From Patagioenas fasciata (taxonomy: Eukaryota > Chordata > Aves > Columbiformes > Columbidae), in assembly GCF_037038585.1 (NCBI RefSeq), contig NC_092521.1:54258398-54322397 (forward strand): a stretch of 64,000 nt of DNA, read 5' to 3'. Below are positions 23,688 to 34,781 of this stretch, in pieces; the first letter of the stretch is position 1, and every line of letters starts with the position of its first letter. Made by a program: the position numbers and the translations under genes. A model generated the notes under the pieces. The model was not told the origin of the DNA. It searched no databases and saw only the letters and a list, made by a program, of their open reading frames with translations.

Positions 23688-25490
23688 GGCAGATGCTTCC
23701 AAGTCCCTTTCTAGCCACAGCTTAGCCCTTAATGAACTCTCTTGAAGGCACTCTTGGAATTGAACCCCTAGTGAACCTGTGGTTTTTGTCCAGTGTTTTC
23801 TCGATGCTCTAGTTTTTTGGGTTTTTTTGTAGTGTTTCTGGACTGTTTAAATACAGGCTCCACTTCAGTACTGAAACACAGCTAACAAATCCCAATCAGC
23901 CATGCATGACCTGTGTTTTCTATTGTTCTTGTTGGTTTAGCTATTGCCCAGAGCTTAAACCTTTCTTAGATTTGCTGTAATTAAAGCAGAATAGTTACAT
24001 CTTTGACAGTCAAACACTTTAGCCCTACTCCTAGCATAACTGTGACCAAACACTCTTACGCTCCCTTCTGTAATCCACAGAACTTGGTGATTTCCTATCT
24101 CACCTTCACCAAGCTAACACCAGATAGCTGTGGATTTGGCGTGGAATTTTTTATGCCCTGTAACAAAGATGAAGTTGAGAGTCACGGTTATGTCTGAACA
24201 CGATAATTTATTGCACTGTGGTAGGATCAACATTGGCTGATCAGAGATATAATTTTATGTGTCTCTGGACATTGTGAACCTACAGTTTATTAGCATAAGC
24301 ATCGCTTTAACTGTTCATTTCTGGATTTTTAGTGACAGATCTACTAGAAGGCACATTTTAAAGTTAAATTTACTCTAAGTTAAATTACTGATGAGAGGGT
24401 TTTTTGTTACAGTTTTGTAGTTCCAAAGGTAGCACTTTCAAGGCTAGCTATAGTTTCTAATTTTTAGAAGCTATAACTGCAGCATTTAAAGTATGGCAAA
24501 TTTGGATAAATTATGCGACCAGGAAAAAAAAGGTAAAATTAAAAAAAAAAAAAGAATTTGTATTGCAACATAAGCCTAGCTTATTAAGTGTTTGGGGAAC
24601 TAAGATAACTTTTTTCGAGAAGGCTGGGAATTTCCAGACAAATAACAAACGAAGAGAGTGCTCACAATTCAAAATAAAAAGTCTGACGTCAAGAAACACA
24701 ACAATTAATGCTGTTCTGCCCCCTTGCGTTAACTTCTGAGGTAGCTGCCTTACCCCCACACATCTAAAAGTTCATGTACCTTCAGGAAGATTGCATCACA
24801 TAAAAAACCACATCACAAAAATATAATAGAGCAGTGTCCTGACAACAGCACGGTTGGATGATCACTGGAAATGATACAGCTGTGTGCCTAACTTTGAAGA
24901 TGATGTATTATAGGTAAAAATAATCCAAAATGTGCACAAATCATTGACATGTTGCAACTCACACTGCCATGTGGGGGATGGGTGAAGACTTGATTGAAAT
25001 GAGGGTCTAGCTGACTCACTATATATTTGAGTAGCACAGAAAACAGGATCTGTGCTGGAGAAAAATGAGAACCTAGAGCCTGAGCTCATACATTTGAGGT
25101 TGCCAGCTCAAACCCTTAATTGCAGTGTTACCTAGATTCTTGTTTTTACCGTTTTATTTGTAACCCATTGGGAATAAGTATGCATTAAAGTTGGCCATGC
25201 TTTCACTTGAAATAAAAAGAAAGCTTTAATTGAAAGTGATAGCCAACAAAAATACTTCCACCACTACAAGTCTAATTTAGAAAGAACTGGTTTAAAACCA
25301 ACAAACACACCCTTCCAGTGTCTTGGACACCAGGAGCCCAAGCCCCAAAGAGAAAAAGATTGTCAAGCAGCTGTATTTCATATGTGACATAGAGATAAAT
25401 GCCAGAAGTCACAGACTGCTAATAACCAAAGCTAAATGTTATTTTAACGTGATTTTACTCCCATCATTCACTACCTAACCCTGCCAGTTC

Positions 25491-25500
25491 ATGACGTCAT
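25491..25500. promoter_or_regulatory. Perfect palindromic CRE/ATF site (ATGACGTCAT)
   Basis: The 10-bp palindrome contains the full consensus TGACGTCA (25492-25499) bound by CREB/ATF-family factors. It lies at the upstream margin of the CpG island, about 1.36 kb before the PTPRM ATG. The motif is seen directly; its function is inferred from position and consensus. Confidence 0.6.
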
Positions 25501-25950
25501 TCCTCACTCACAGGAGTAAAAGCTGCGACCCTGCTTTGAGAGGGACTGGCAATGCCCAGCGCTCCTGCCGCCCTCCCCCGCCGCCCCGAAACGATCCGGA
25601 GGGGCGAGGGGTGCCTGGAGCTGAGGGCTGGGCAAGGCGCTCCAGTTGTATTAGCAAACACACGAATGAGAAGCAATTTATTTACAACACGGTGCCGCTC
25701 GTCGCCAGCTCGCAGAAACCCATTTTAATTTTAAATCTTAATTTCCTTTTAGTATCATCAGCCTTTCGCTGTGAGGGCAGGGCTCCCAGGCTTTTCGCGG
25801 CGGATTGAGTTGTGGCCTCGAACTAGTTCTTCCGACAGACTCCAGCTTGCCTGTAAAAAACAAAACGATTATGAAAAGCCAGCGCTTCCCTTCGCTCTTG
25901 TATTTATCCTTCCCTGTCCCGGTGCCGCGGAGCAGCGCCAGGCCGGCGGG

Positions 25951-25959
25951 GCGGGGGCG
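25951..25959 (+). promoter_or_regulatory. EGR-type site overlapping a GC box
   Basis: GCGGGGGCG matches the EGR1-family consensus GCGKGGGCG exactly. It overlaps a GGGGCGGGG-type Sp1 box starting at about 25948. It lies about 0.9 kb upstream of the start codon, in the densest CpG stretch. Confidence 0.5.
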
Positions 25960-26245
25960 CCGGGCCAGCCGAGCGGCTGCCCCGGGGCCGGGCTGCTGGG
26001 GGCGGCGGCAGCCGCTCCCACTGGGCCCCGTCCCGGGGGTACAGGTAGCCAAGGCGGCCCCAACTTCCCGCGCCTGCGGCTCTCGCCGGGACCGGCCCGC
26101 GACAAAGTTACCGAGCCGCTTGGTTGAGATTTTTCTTTTATCTTGGTTTCCCCTTCTCTCCCCCGCTGTCCGGGAACTTTCGACATCGTCCTGCCAGGCA
26201 CGCAGCCACCTCCTCTGCAAACAAAACCGCTGTCGGGTCAGCGAC

Positions 26246-26254
26246 GGGGCGGGG
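26246..26254 (+). promoter_or_regulatory. GC box (Sp1/KLF type)
   Basis: GGGGCGGGG followed by further G-runs (GGAGGGAGGCGGGAGG) lies about 0.6 kb upstream of the ATG. It is a standard element of TATA-less CpG-island promoters, and the G-rich run could also favour unusual DNA structure. Confidence 0.5.
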
Positions 26255-26313
26255 GGAGGGAGGCGGGAGGCAGACTCTAGCGCTTCGGCTCCGCAGGCGC
26301 GGCCGTACGCGGA

Positions 26314-26335
26314 GCGCTGTGCGCGCTGTGCGCGC
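26314..26335 (+). repeat. 9-bp CpG-rich tandem (GCGCTGTGC x2 plus partial)
   Basis: GCGCTGTGC occurs twice head to tail (26314-26322 and 26323-26331), followed by GCGC. It sits in the promoter region and resembles, without matching, an NRF-1-like GCGC-spacer-GCGC arrangement. Confidence 0.6.
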
Positions 26336-26424
26336 CCCGCCGCTGCCGGCCCGCGCCGCCTCGCCCTCTAGCGGGGGAGAGCGGCGGCGCCGGCGGCTGG
26401 GCGTGACTTTCCGCGCTCCCTTTA

Positions 26425-26443
26425 GCCTGCCTGCCTGCCTGCC
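26425..26443 (+). repeat. (CCTG)n short microsatellite in promoter/leader
   Basis: GCCTGCCTGCCTGCCTGCC is about 4.5 units of a tetranucleotide. The roughly complementary GGCAGGCAGCCAGCCAGCC lies at about 26633-26652, so the two could pair in a leader RNA that includes both. Confidence 0.7.
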
Positions 26444-26857
26444 GGGGGGGACCGCGAGTCAGTCAGGGAGCCGAGCTAAACCGGGACTAACGGCGGCGCC
26501 GGGCGAAGAGAATCCGGGATTAAGGGTGTCCCGTCCCCACCCCCGAGTACCGGGGGAGGCGGAAGGCGTGGGGCGTCCGAGCAGGGAGGCGGTGCGGACC
26601 CTGGGGCGAGGGCAGCGGTGCGGCCGGAGGAAGGCAGGCAGCCAGCCAGCCCCCGGACACTTCGCACCCCTCTTTCCTTGCCTTTAGAAGCGAAGAGAAG
26701 GCGAGGACGGGAAAACAGCCTGCGGGGCACCAAGTGGGGGAGTCCGGCTCCCCCCTCCCTGCCTGCCCCACTGACTGGAGGGGGGCGAGAGGGGCGCCTC
26801 CTACTTTGGCAAACACTTTGGCACTTTGCTGGATCCGGAGCAGGAAGGGGTGGAAAT

Positions 26858-26930
26858 ATGGGGAAAGTTGGAACTTGCCTGGTTACTTTGGCCGGACTTT
26901 TGCTGGCGGCGGGAGCGCAGACGTTCACAG
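26858..26930 (+). CDS. PTPRM: PTPRM coding exon 1 (signal peptide of receptor tyrosine phosphatase mu), partial gene
   Basis: The exon encodes 24 codons plus one base. The peptide opens MGKVGTCLVTLAGLLLAAGA and continues QTFTG across the splice. It is a typical signal peptide: short polar start, hydrophobic core LVTLAGLLLAAGA, and likely cleavage after AGA. The core GTCLxTLAGLLL followed by TFxG matches the N terminus I remember for vertebrate RPTP-mu; the PTPRK and PTPRT starts look different. RPTP-mu is a type IIb transmembrane phosphatase at cell contacts. It has MAM, Ig and fibronectin III ectodomains for homophilic adhesion and two cytoplasmic phosphatase domains, all encoded by exons beyond this window. 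The ATG has strong context (A at -3, G at +4), and no other ATG occurs between 25874 and 26857. The exon ends CAG|GTAAGG, a phase 1 donor, consistent with the next codon being Gly of the MAM domain start. Assignment rests on about 25 residues from memory, so it is good but not proven. Confidence 0.85.
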
Positions 26931-29900
26931 GTAAGGAGTCGCCTCGCCTGCCCCGGGGTCGCGCAGCCCTCCCACGGGCGGGGGCGGCGGAGGGGAAGGG
27001 CTGCGATTTTGGAGTCGGTTGGGTTTTGGTTTAGTTTATTTTTTTTTCCTCTCCCCGGCCCCCTGGCGGGGCTGACACTTGGGAGCCGGTGCGTACATGG
27101 TGTGTGTGCGGGGGAAAGTGTCCGGAGGAGGCGGCGGCGGTGCCGGGATGCCCTTAGGTTTTCGCCTCTACCCCGTCGGGCGCTGAGGCGAAGGGCGAGA
27201 GGCTGGCGAGGCTCGGGCAGCCGGAGGGCAGGGCTGGACGGACGGGCGGGCGTGACTCGGCTTCCCTCCGGCGTTTCTCCGCCGTCGACTTCCCGAAAGT
27301 TTCCCTCTGCCCCGGCGCGGGGGGCGGAGGGGCGAGGTGAGCCGCCGCCGGGGCCCCGGCGACGGAGCTGGCGACGGGGGAAGGAGAACTTGCGATGCCC
27401 CACAAGGGTCCCCCGCCGCCCTGTCTGCCGGTTCCTTCTCGCTCGCCCCCGGAGCTCCCCGCGTTTCGCGCTGCCCGTAGGTGCGGCTGTGAGATGCTGG
27501 CAGAGCCGGAGGTAAAGCCTTGGCCCCTCGTTTTCTGCAGCCCCCCAAAATCCTCACCTGGGCGGGCAGGGCAGAGGCTTCCTGCGTCTGCGGCGTGTCA
27601 GGGTTCTCATCCCGTGAAGAAGTGCTCCATCAACAGCGTTTCTCTGTACCCTGAAGTGCTAGAGCTGCGTATGGTTATCTTGGTCTCCAGTCCTCTACCT
27701 GCACCCCTGTCCTATTTATATGTTGAAGAAACCCATAATTTTAGACAGAAATTTGGGTTGTGAAATAGTTTTGCGTGCTTCACTGTGAAGAGTAACTTCG
27801 CATTTTTTTTTGTTTGTTTTGTTCCTAACATGAAGTTAGTGCAACTGAAAGGCACATTAAATTGAAGACATCTGGTCTTCAGTTCATGCAAAGTGTGTTT
27901 TGATCTGGTGGGAAGCAATAGTTTTGACTTTCCTTGTTGCTCAGGCTGCAGAATAGTTTATATTGTGTACATTACACGTTACTTCTATGCAGCACTCTAG
28001 CTAAAGCAAGTTTTATGGCTAGGAATTGGTGGTCTGTTTTTAAACTTTTTTAAAATGAAAAAATTCTTGTTTTACATTAGATTTCAGGGACTTTTTGTAT
28101 ATGCAGCTGCGTTTCCTCTAATTTCTCGCCAGCATTCTTATTGCAGATGAGACCGAAGATCCCTGAGCAGAAAAATGTTTTGTACTGAGGTGATATATAA
28201 CAATGATGAAATCTTTTCCATACAGTCATGTTAGGATGAAGCTATGCTCTGTAGTGAATTATGGAGCTGAACTCATGTATATTAGTCCTATAACTCATTA
28301 ATATTGGAAGTCTAGTGTCCAGACTTCAGTGAGAGCTCTTGCTTTGTTAAGATAAATCCACAACTCATTGCTGACCTGGGCAAACTGTCTTACTTCTTGC
28401 TTAAAGTTAAGCTGGGGCAACTCTTATTCTCCTGGATGTTTAAATGACGTGTGTGTGCGATATGCTGATACTCTATTAGGGATAATATTTGAGTGCCATT
28501 CATGTTGCCGAAGAACAATCCCACATTAGTGTTAAATTTGTATCTGTTGTATTCATTTCCATTGCTGCACGCTGTGGAAGGAGATGCGATATAAAACACA
28601 AACAGTTCAGAAATGATGGGTGCAGACTGTTATTCAAAAGGTGTGATTCCAACCCTTCCCAAGTCCAGAATAACAGAGGCTGCAATTTACACACTTCAGT
28701 GAAATTGCAAAGAATGTCACGGAATGCAGAATCTATCTGGCTTTCGCCCTGTGTATGCATGTGTGCATGTATGTTAAATATTGAATGTAAAGATTATTTG
28801 TGAAGATGTGCATACAGACTTTTTTTAATATTGATTCTGGGCACTCGGAACAAAATGGTGAAATTTCCGTTTTTGTACTTCACCATTTGAAGTGCGTGCC
28901 TAGGAGTCATTTTTGCTTGAGGGAAAAAAATTGCTGTTGCTTTTGTTAAAAGCTTGATGCATCCGTTTCACAGAAATTAGCTTACAGAAAAATCTGCCCT
29001 TGAGTTGGATGGTTATCTTTTGTAATAGCTGTTCCTTGTTGCAGATGGGAGTTCTATGACTAACTAACCTATAAAAAGTTTAAAAACAAACAAAGAAGAA
29101 AGAAACAAAACCAACTCCACACATGTTCTGAGCAAAGAATAGCAGTGGGTGAGTTAGGTAATCTTTGGCATTTATAGTTCCATTTTTATTTTTACCCTTT
29201 TCTAAAATGACAGATTTATTTTACAGACATTGGTTTTAACATTATCATCAGCTATTGTTTTATTTGAGTGTCTTATTTAGAAAATAATCTTACTGAAAGA
29301 TCAGATCTTGGCTTTTTAAGGCCTGGAAGCTTTCAAGTAATCTTTTGAAAGCAGCTTAACAGTTAATAACAATGAGATTTTTCTCCAAGTCCTTAACTAC
29401 AGAATCTAAAATTCAGGATTCATCAGCTCAAGAAGCAAATGGTTTCCAGAATTTGAATTTAAGATATGTTACTAAAAACATTGTCTTAAACGGACGACGC
29501 TGCTTAAGTGTTTTTTGTTTTTTTTAAGTATCTGGGATCTTACTGCAAGAGTAGGTTTTTTGTTTATTTTAATTTGTTTTAGTTTCTTTATGAGAAACTA
29601 GCACACCTAATTAAGCTGGTTTTTGTTTATAATTTTAACATATATGTTATTAAGTGGGCCCATGCAAACACTGGATGCTGCCATTACAGAAGTTCCTGAA
29701 ACGAGGTGCTCCTGTCCTATTAAATGCCACCTGACTCCACCGCATTCCTTCTTCCATCTCCGTGGTAGATCATTCAGGCCAGGGAAGGCAGTCCGCTCCT
29801 GTAAGGGATTTAGGTCAAACATAGAAATGTGGAGAGTTAGAAAGGGCATTTTAAGTTTTAGTTTTTCTCTGAGAAGGGATGAAACCTATTGCAGTGAAGG

Positions 29901-32900
29901 AGATGTGTGTGGATGGATGGACTGACTAAAAGTGCTTGTAGGAAGCCATTCATAGGGAGCTTTGCACCCGGACTAGTGGCAATTATGAGAAGAACAGGAG
30001 GAAAAGTGCTATACAAAAATTGAAAATTACTTTTCTAGTGACTAGTAAAGGTTTTATACAGAGAATACTAGTCCTCAAGCTACTTCATATACTAAAAATA
30101 CAAAAACTTGCGTGTTGAATAGCTGTTGTGCCTTGTATTCATCTATTTCATTTTTGGATGTAGGCACGCTAAAAACAAGAATTGCATTTTCCAAAAACAG
30201 ATGTAAGGAAGAAGTTTGACATGCTGAAGTTGAAACTTACTGTGATGATGTTGATGTTTGGTGACTGCAGAGAGGGAAGATGAAAAGAAAGAATATAGGT
30301 TAAGTCTTCATAGGTCCTATCAAAGCTGAAATGAAGCTCCTGGCAATCAGAGCAATGTATAGAAAATAAAAAGTTTCTGGTATAATTAACTGTGTTAAAG
30401 AGATTTCTCAGAGTATTCAGGATCTTTGTTTGGAAGCCTTTAATAGCTATTCTGATCATTTTACCAGCAAGGAGCTCCAAGTATGGTTGTATCTCATTTT
30501 AACATATCCTGCTTTTGCACGTATTGCTCATCCCACCTGCTTTCCTTCCTCTCCTTTCATCCATAAAGGTCCATATTCCTGCACATATGTCAGTGAAAAT
30601 GCAGCTGTATTAGTGGCTGACACAGTTGTCGGCTTATCAACAAAATTATTCCAGTTAAAGTTCATAGCATGGACTAGGCCTTGCTAAAGAGTGAGAGCTG
30701 TGAGGGAATATTCTCAAACCAAACTTCTTGCTGTCAGGTGAACAGGTGGATGACTTGTGTTTTATGCCTGAGAGTATTAATATTTAGAATAGTCCAGGAA
30801 AGTAATGGAAGCATGTTGAAGAATCAGCTTCTAGGTATGTCTTTTTTTTTTTTCCTTAATTTTTGACAGTTAGATGCAATAAAGCTTGTGTTCCCCTGTA
30901 AACTGGCATGTACTTCAGAATGCTTCAGGTGAAATTGAGAGTCTGGGCTTTCGAAGTGGCACAGTTTGCCAAAAAAGAAACTGTGTGGTGAGTATGTGGG
31001 TTGAATTTTAAAATTTATTTTATTTAGCTATTCTGGGCTTGTTCCGATGTCGAAAGGTAGTAATGAAACCTCATCAGAAATTAAAAATAAATCCTACAAA
31101 AATATTGCAAGGATGTATTAACATGGGGCAGGGGGGAGTGAGAAAAATCCTGCAATGTTTATTTGGTCTCACGATTTAGCAGTTGTCAGAATCCACGAGG
31201 AAAACGAATCACAGTGTCCTGAAACAACATAGCAGCATGTAATTTATGAAAAAAATAATATATTTAGTGCTCAGAGAAGTTGGTAGATAGACAGCTAGAG
31301 AGACCAAATCCTCAGGCAAATCACAAAACATGTTAGGATGGAGCAAGTAAGCTTCTAAACTCCACCTGGCTAATGTAATCTGGATCCGACCTGAAAAAAT
31401 GTGGAGGATGTTTATTTTTTATGTGCGCTCGCTCGTACACACAGATGGCCAGCGAACATGTCAAACAGCCCAGTTGCAAGTGGCCAGGTCAGTTTTACAC
31501 ATCACTGCTGAGATGATCAGTTCAGTTTGCGTCGTCGGATCCAGCAAGGGGAAGATGAGAAGTGTGGACTTGATAGTGCAGCGATGTTGGGGGGTCAGGA
31601 CCTGGGAACTGGTCCTGTGTTTCACATGTTGCAGGTTTATGCCTTTCTCTGAGGGTGTTTAAAGCTTGTTAGTATCACTGCCACACACATATTTGTGGTC
31701 GCTACATCACTAGGTTTTAAAGGTGTTTCCACAGAAAAATGACTGGCACTTAGGAGCCTTTCAGCTCACACGTACGGCACTTATGTAAAGAAATAGTTGT
31801 GAAAATTTTCCCAGGTACAGATTGTTTGTTGATTGATGTCTGAAGGCAGACGAATTATCTTACATCTGCTCAGTTTCTTTAGGAAAACCTGAGAGTGCTC
31901 TTAATTTCATTTGATTGTTTCATTTGATTTTGCTGATAACTTCCAGATTTGTTCTGATTTGATGTGTGATATTATCAACGTATTAAAAAGGATTTCAGGA
32001 AAACAAAACCAGTTTGTAGCATGTGGTCATACGTTTATAAAGAAAGAAAAAAAGGCAATAAATTTTCCTGTCTCGCTTTATTCACCCCACGACGTTCACA
32101 TACTTCTTGCAGATTTTTTGCAGCGTCTTCATGAGTTCTGCCTGCTGTGATCTGCTGCTGATCACTAGGTGTAGCTGCATCTCTAAATCCACTTCTCTCT
32201 AAACTGGGCTTTATTGAGAATGTAGGTGTGTTTGGAGCTGGGGAGGTGTGAAAATATATGATGGATTTTTGTGACCTAGAGAAATGTAATCTATTGGTGG
32301 CTTGTTTGCACCGGTTTGATTATAATACAAATGAACTTTTGATTACTTTTAAAAAGGCTGATTTCAGTATCAGTGTTAGTATTCAACAGAAGGATGAACG
32401 AATGCTCCAATACAATAAAAATACATAATAAAGTGCATGAAATTACAAAGAAGTTATTAATACTTTCCTACTGTTTTAAATGCAAGTGTAATTGCTATAG
32501 AGATCAGATAAAGCTGTATCTTAACCATGTTGATTGATCCTTGTCTTAAATAAAAACTTACATGTATGTCTTCTTAGAACCTATTAAGAAGCTTTCTATT
32601 CCATTCAAAATAAGTATTTTTAAAAATGATGTTACTGTCAGTGGAATTCTGCACTGATTTTGGAATAATGTGTTGTTTTGGTTTTTAAGCCATATGACTT
32701 ACATTAATGTTACGAGGAGGTACAGATGCTAAGTCTCCCATATATGCTTTAAAAATGAAGGAAAGATATTTTTGTGCCCAGATTTCTGAGAATAACAGCA
32801 GTAAAAGTAAAGGTGTATTTATGCCTCTAAAAAATATGCCCAGGAGCTGCAGGGAATGGGAAAATATCTCAGACAGAAGCATCTGACTCCGCAGTGACCC

Positions 32901-33493
32901 TTTGCCACATAAGGAGCAACAGTAGGAAATAAAGTAATGACCACGTTTGTTCGGACAAAACCAGGGCAGTATCAGCAGGGAAGAGTTCTGAAAACAGGTT
33001 AGAATGAGGGTGTTTGGGGGGAAAGGTGGGAAGGCAGGCATAACTAATATTTTCTGGAAGTGTAAGAGATGAACCTTGCTGGAAGAGATGTTCTAGAAAA
33101 AAAGCTGAAGTCCTAAAAGAGCTAAATTATATCTGGAAAACATAAATGGGCTTATGATTATTCACATGTCCTTATTTTTGTCATCTTAGTTTTGAATGTG
33201 TTTATCTTTAATAATATATTCAAGGCTTGAATGTGTCTTCTGACAGCTTTACATAGCAATAGTTGATTATCCTTACACATATGATTAAGTGTAAGGATGT
33301 TAATTAGTTTTAATTTTTTTTTTTCTGTGGAATGGTGTAAAACCAACATTTTGCTTGATTATGAGTGTGTTTTGGTCCTCCCCCCCCACCCCAATCTGCC
33401 CCGATTTAGAGAGCAGTAACTTTTGGTTACAGTAGGGTTTTTTGAGGGGTAGATTGGCTAGGTTTTTTCCCCCTCTTCTTTTTTGTGTGTGGA

Positions 33494-33511
33494 TTTTTTT
33501 TTTTTTTTTTT
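33494..33511 (+). repeat. T18 homopolymer in intron 1
   Basis: Uninterrupted run of T. A C-rich stretch (CCTCCCCCCCCACCCC) lies just upstream near 33378-33393. Confidence 0.9.
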
Positions 33512-34763
33512 AAATCTTCTTCAGTGTTAAGCTATTATAAATATCTTTTACATACTGTTTTGTTAATCATAAGAAATTATTTTGCTCTGGAATAAGTAAC
33601 AGCTAATTACCTCTTTCATTACTTTAGCTCTTCATCTTCTAGTAGAATGAAATAGAGCATCACATGCTTGTATTGGAGCTGGATAGGTTTGGTGTTTTTT
33701 TATTTGGTTGGTTGTGTTTTCTTAAGGTTTATGGCACAGTTATTTTGGGGAAGTTTTCAGAAGGATCGTGCTTTATTGCCTTGAATCCTGTTGCCTTTTT
33801 TATACCTAACTCTTAAATCCAATCTTGTTTAGACTTCTAATTTTTGCAGCTAACGTGCTAGATAAAATACTTTTGTCTGCAGCCCTTTGTTTTAGTTCTG
33901 TAGTGCATAAAGGCAGTCTGATTAGATGGAAAAACTGTTTAGTTGTGCTGATGAGATTCTGACATAGGATTGAGGAGGATATTACAGGAGTTCCTTTGTA
34001 CCTTCAGGTGGATGGATAGTAGACCAGTAATGACTTGAGATTTTCATAATGAAGTTGTTCTTACAGATAAATGAATACAGGGGCTTTTCACTTTTGGTCT
34101 TCTGGGTGAATATAGACTAGACAGAGTAATTTCCATCCATGACCTGTTCAGTTTTATACTTGTATATATGCTTGTAATCTATGCACTAGTTTGTATGTCT
34201 GTGTCTTAATAAGTTGAGTTATTACCTCCCAGCAGACTTCAGCATTTTTTATGGTGTACTCACTTCAGAGGTGGTTGCAGGGGAGGTTTATTTTTTTTCC
34301 CTTCTTCTTCTGCTCCCTCTAAGATCAAACATTTCCTTGTTTTGGGAACTGATGCTTAGTAATTCTACTGGCTGATACAGTAATTTATGACCAAAAAGTG
34401 GTCATCTACATGCACATCCTAAAGTTTTGGTTATCAAGTCTACATAGTTCCTGAGGGTATGTAGAGAAAAAAAGAATATTACCAGGTTATATCCCAAGCA
34501 GAGGCTGAGGTTTCCTCAAGGGATTCCCGTTGTCCTCTACATGCATAGAAGCTACCGTTTATCTCAGTTCTGCTTTTTTCACTTTCATGGCTTTTGACTG
34601 CTTTGGCAAAAAGTTCAGCCAGCAGTTGAAAACAAACATGAAAGTCAATCGCTATCTCAGTGAACCGTGTGAGGCCTCAGATCAGATGTAGCTCTTTTCT
34701 CTGTAGTTGTTTGGTATAGTTGCTCTCTCTCCTTATGTGATTGGTATATTTGTTTTGTTTGGG

Positions 34764-34781
34764 AAAAAAAAAAAAAAAAAA
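34764..34781 (+). repeat. A18 homopolymer in intron 1
   Basis: Uninterrupted run of A followed by ACAAACCAAA. No element body recognised. Confidence 0.9.

Larger units (their letters stand above)
20725..25490. other. Intergenic region upstream of the CpG island, no gene seen
   Basis: AT-rich sequence with low-complexity T/A tracts at 21350-21390, the A11-G13 run at 21951-21974, T-rich 23656-23687 and A13 at 24541-24553. No exon or RNA gene recognised. Confidence 0.6.
25874..26857 (+). promoter_or_regulatory. PTPRM: ATG-free promoter/5' leader region upstream of PTPRM start
   Basis: Reading line by line, no ATG occurs on the + strand between the ATG at 25871 and the PTPRM start at 26858, almost 1 kb. 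Whatever the start site within this stretch, the PTPRM ATG would therefore be the first AUG of an unspliced leader. The frame of the ATG is open upstream back to about 26618, but only non-ATG codons are available there. The transcription start site and leader length are not determined. Confidence 0.75.
25540..27610. promoter_or_regulatory. PTPRM: CpG island spanning the PTPRM promoter, exon 1 and start of intron 1
   Basis: Base composition changes abruptly from AT-rich flanks to strongly GC- and CpG-rich sequence, densest at 25920-26110 and 26230-27560. A milder AT-richer saddle lies around 25640-25920. Exon 1 lies within it. I see no convincing TATA box in the last kilobase before the ATG, so this looks like a dispersed, TATA-less CpG-island promoter. 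The many long open frames on both strands here are composition artefacts. The exact transcription start cannot be placed from sequence alone; the boundaries are by eye. Confidence 0.9.

Noticed and set aside
26618-26857. N-terminal extension in frame with PTPRM exon 1
   Set aside because: The position 26618 is GTG, not ATG, and an extension would bury a clean signal peptide. The ATG at 26858 has strong context and is the first ATG in almost 1 kb.
25738-27763. Many long open frames on both strands (up to 229 codons) in the CpG island
   Set aside because: They overlap in several frames, are dominated by Arg, Pro, Ala and Gly, and follow from stop-poor GC-rich sequence. Only the frame at 26858-26930 gives a recognisable peptide with a proper ATG and donor.
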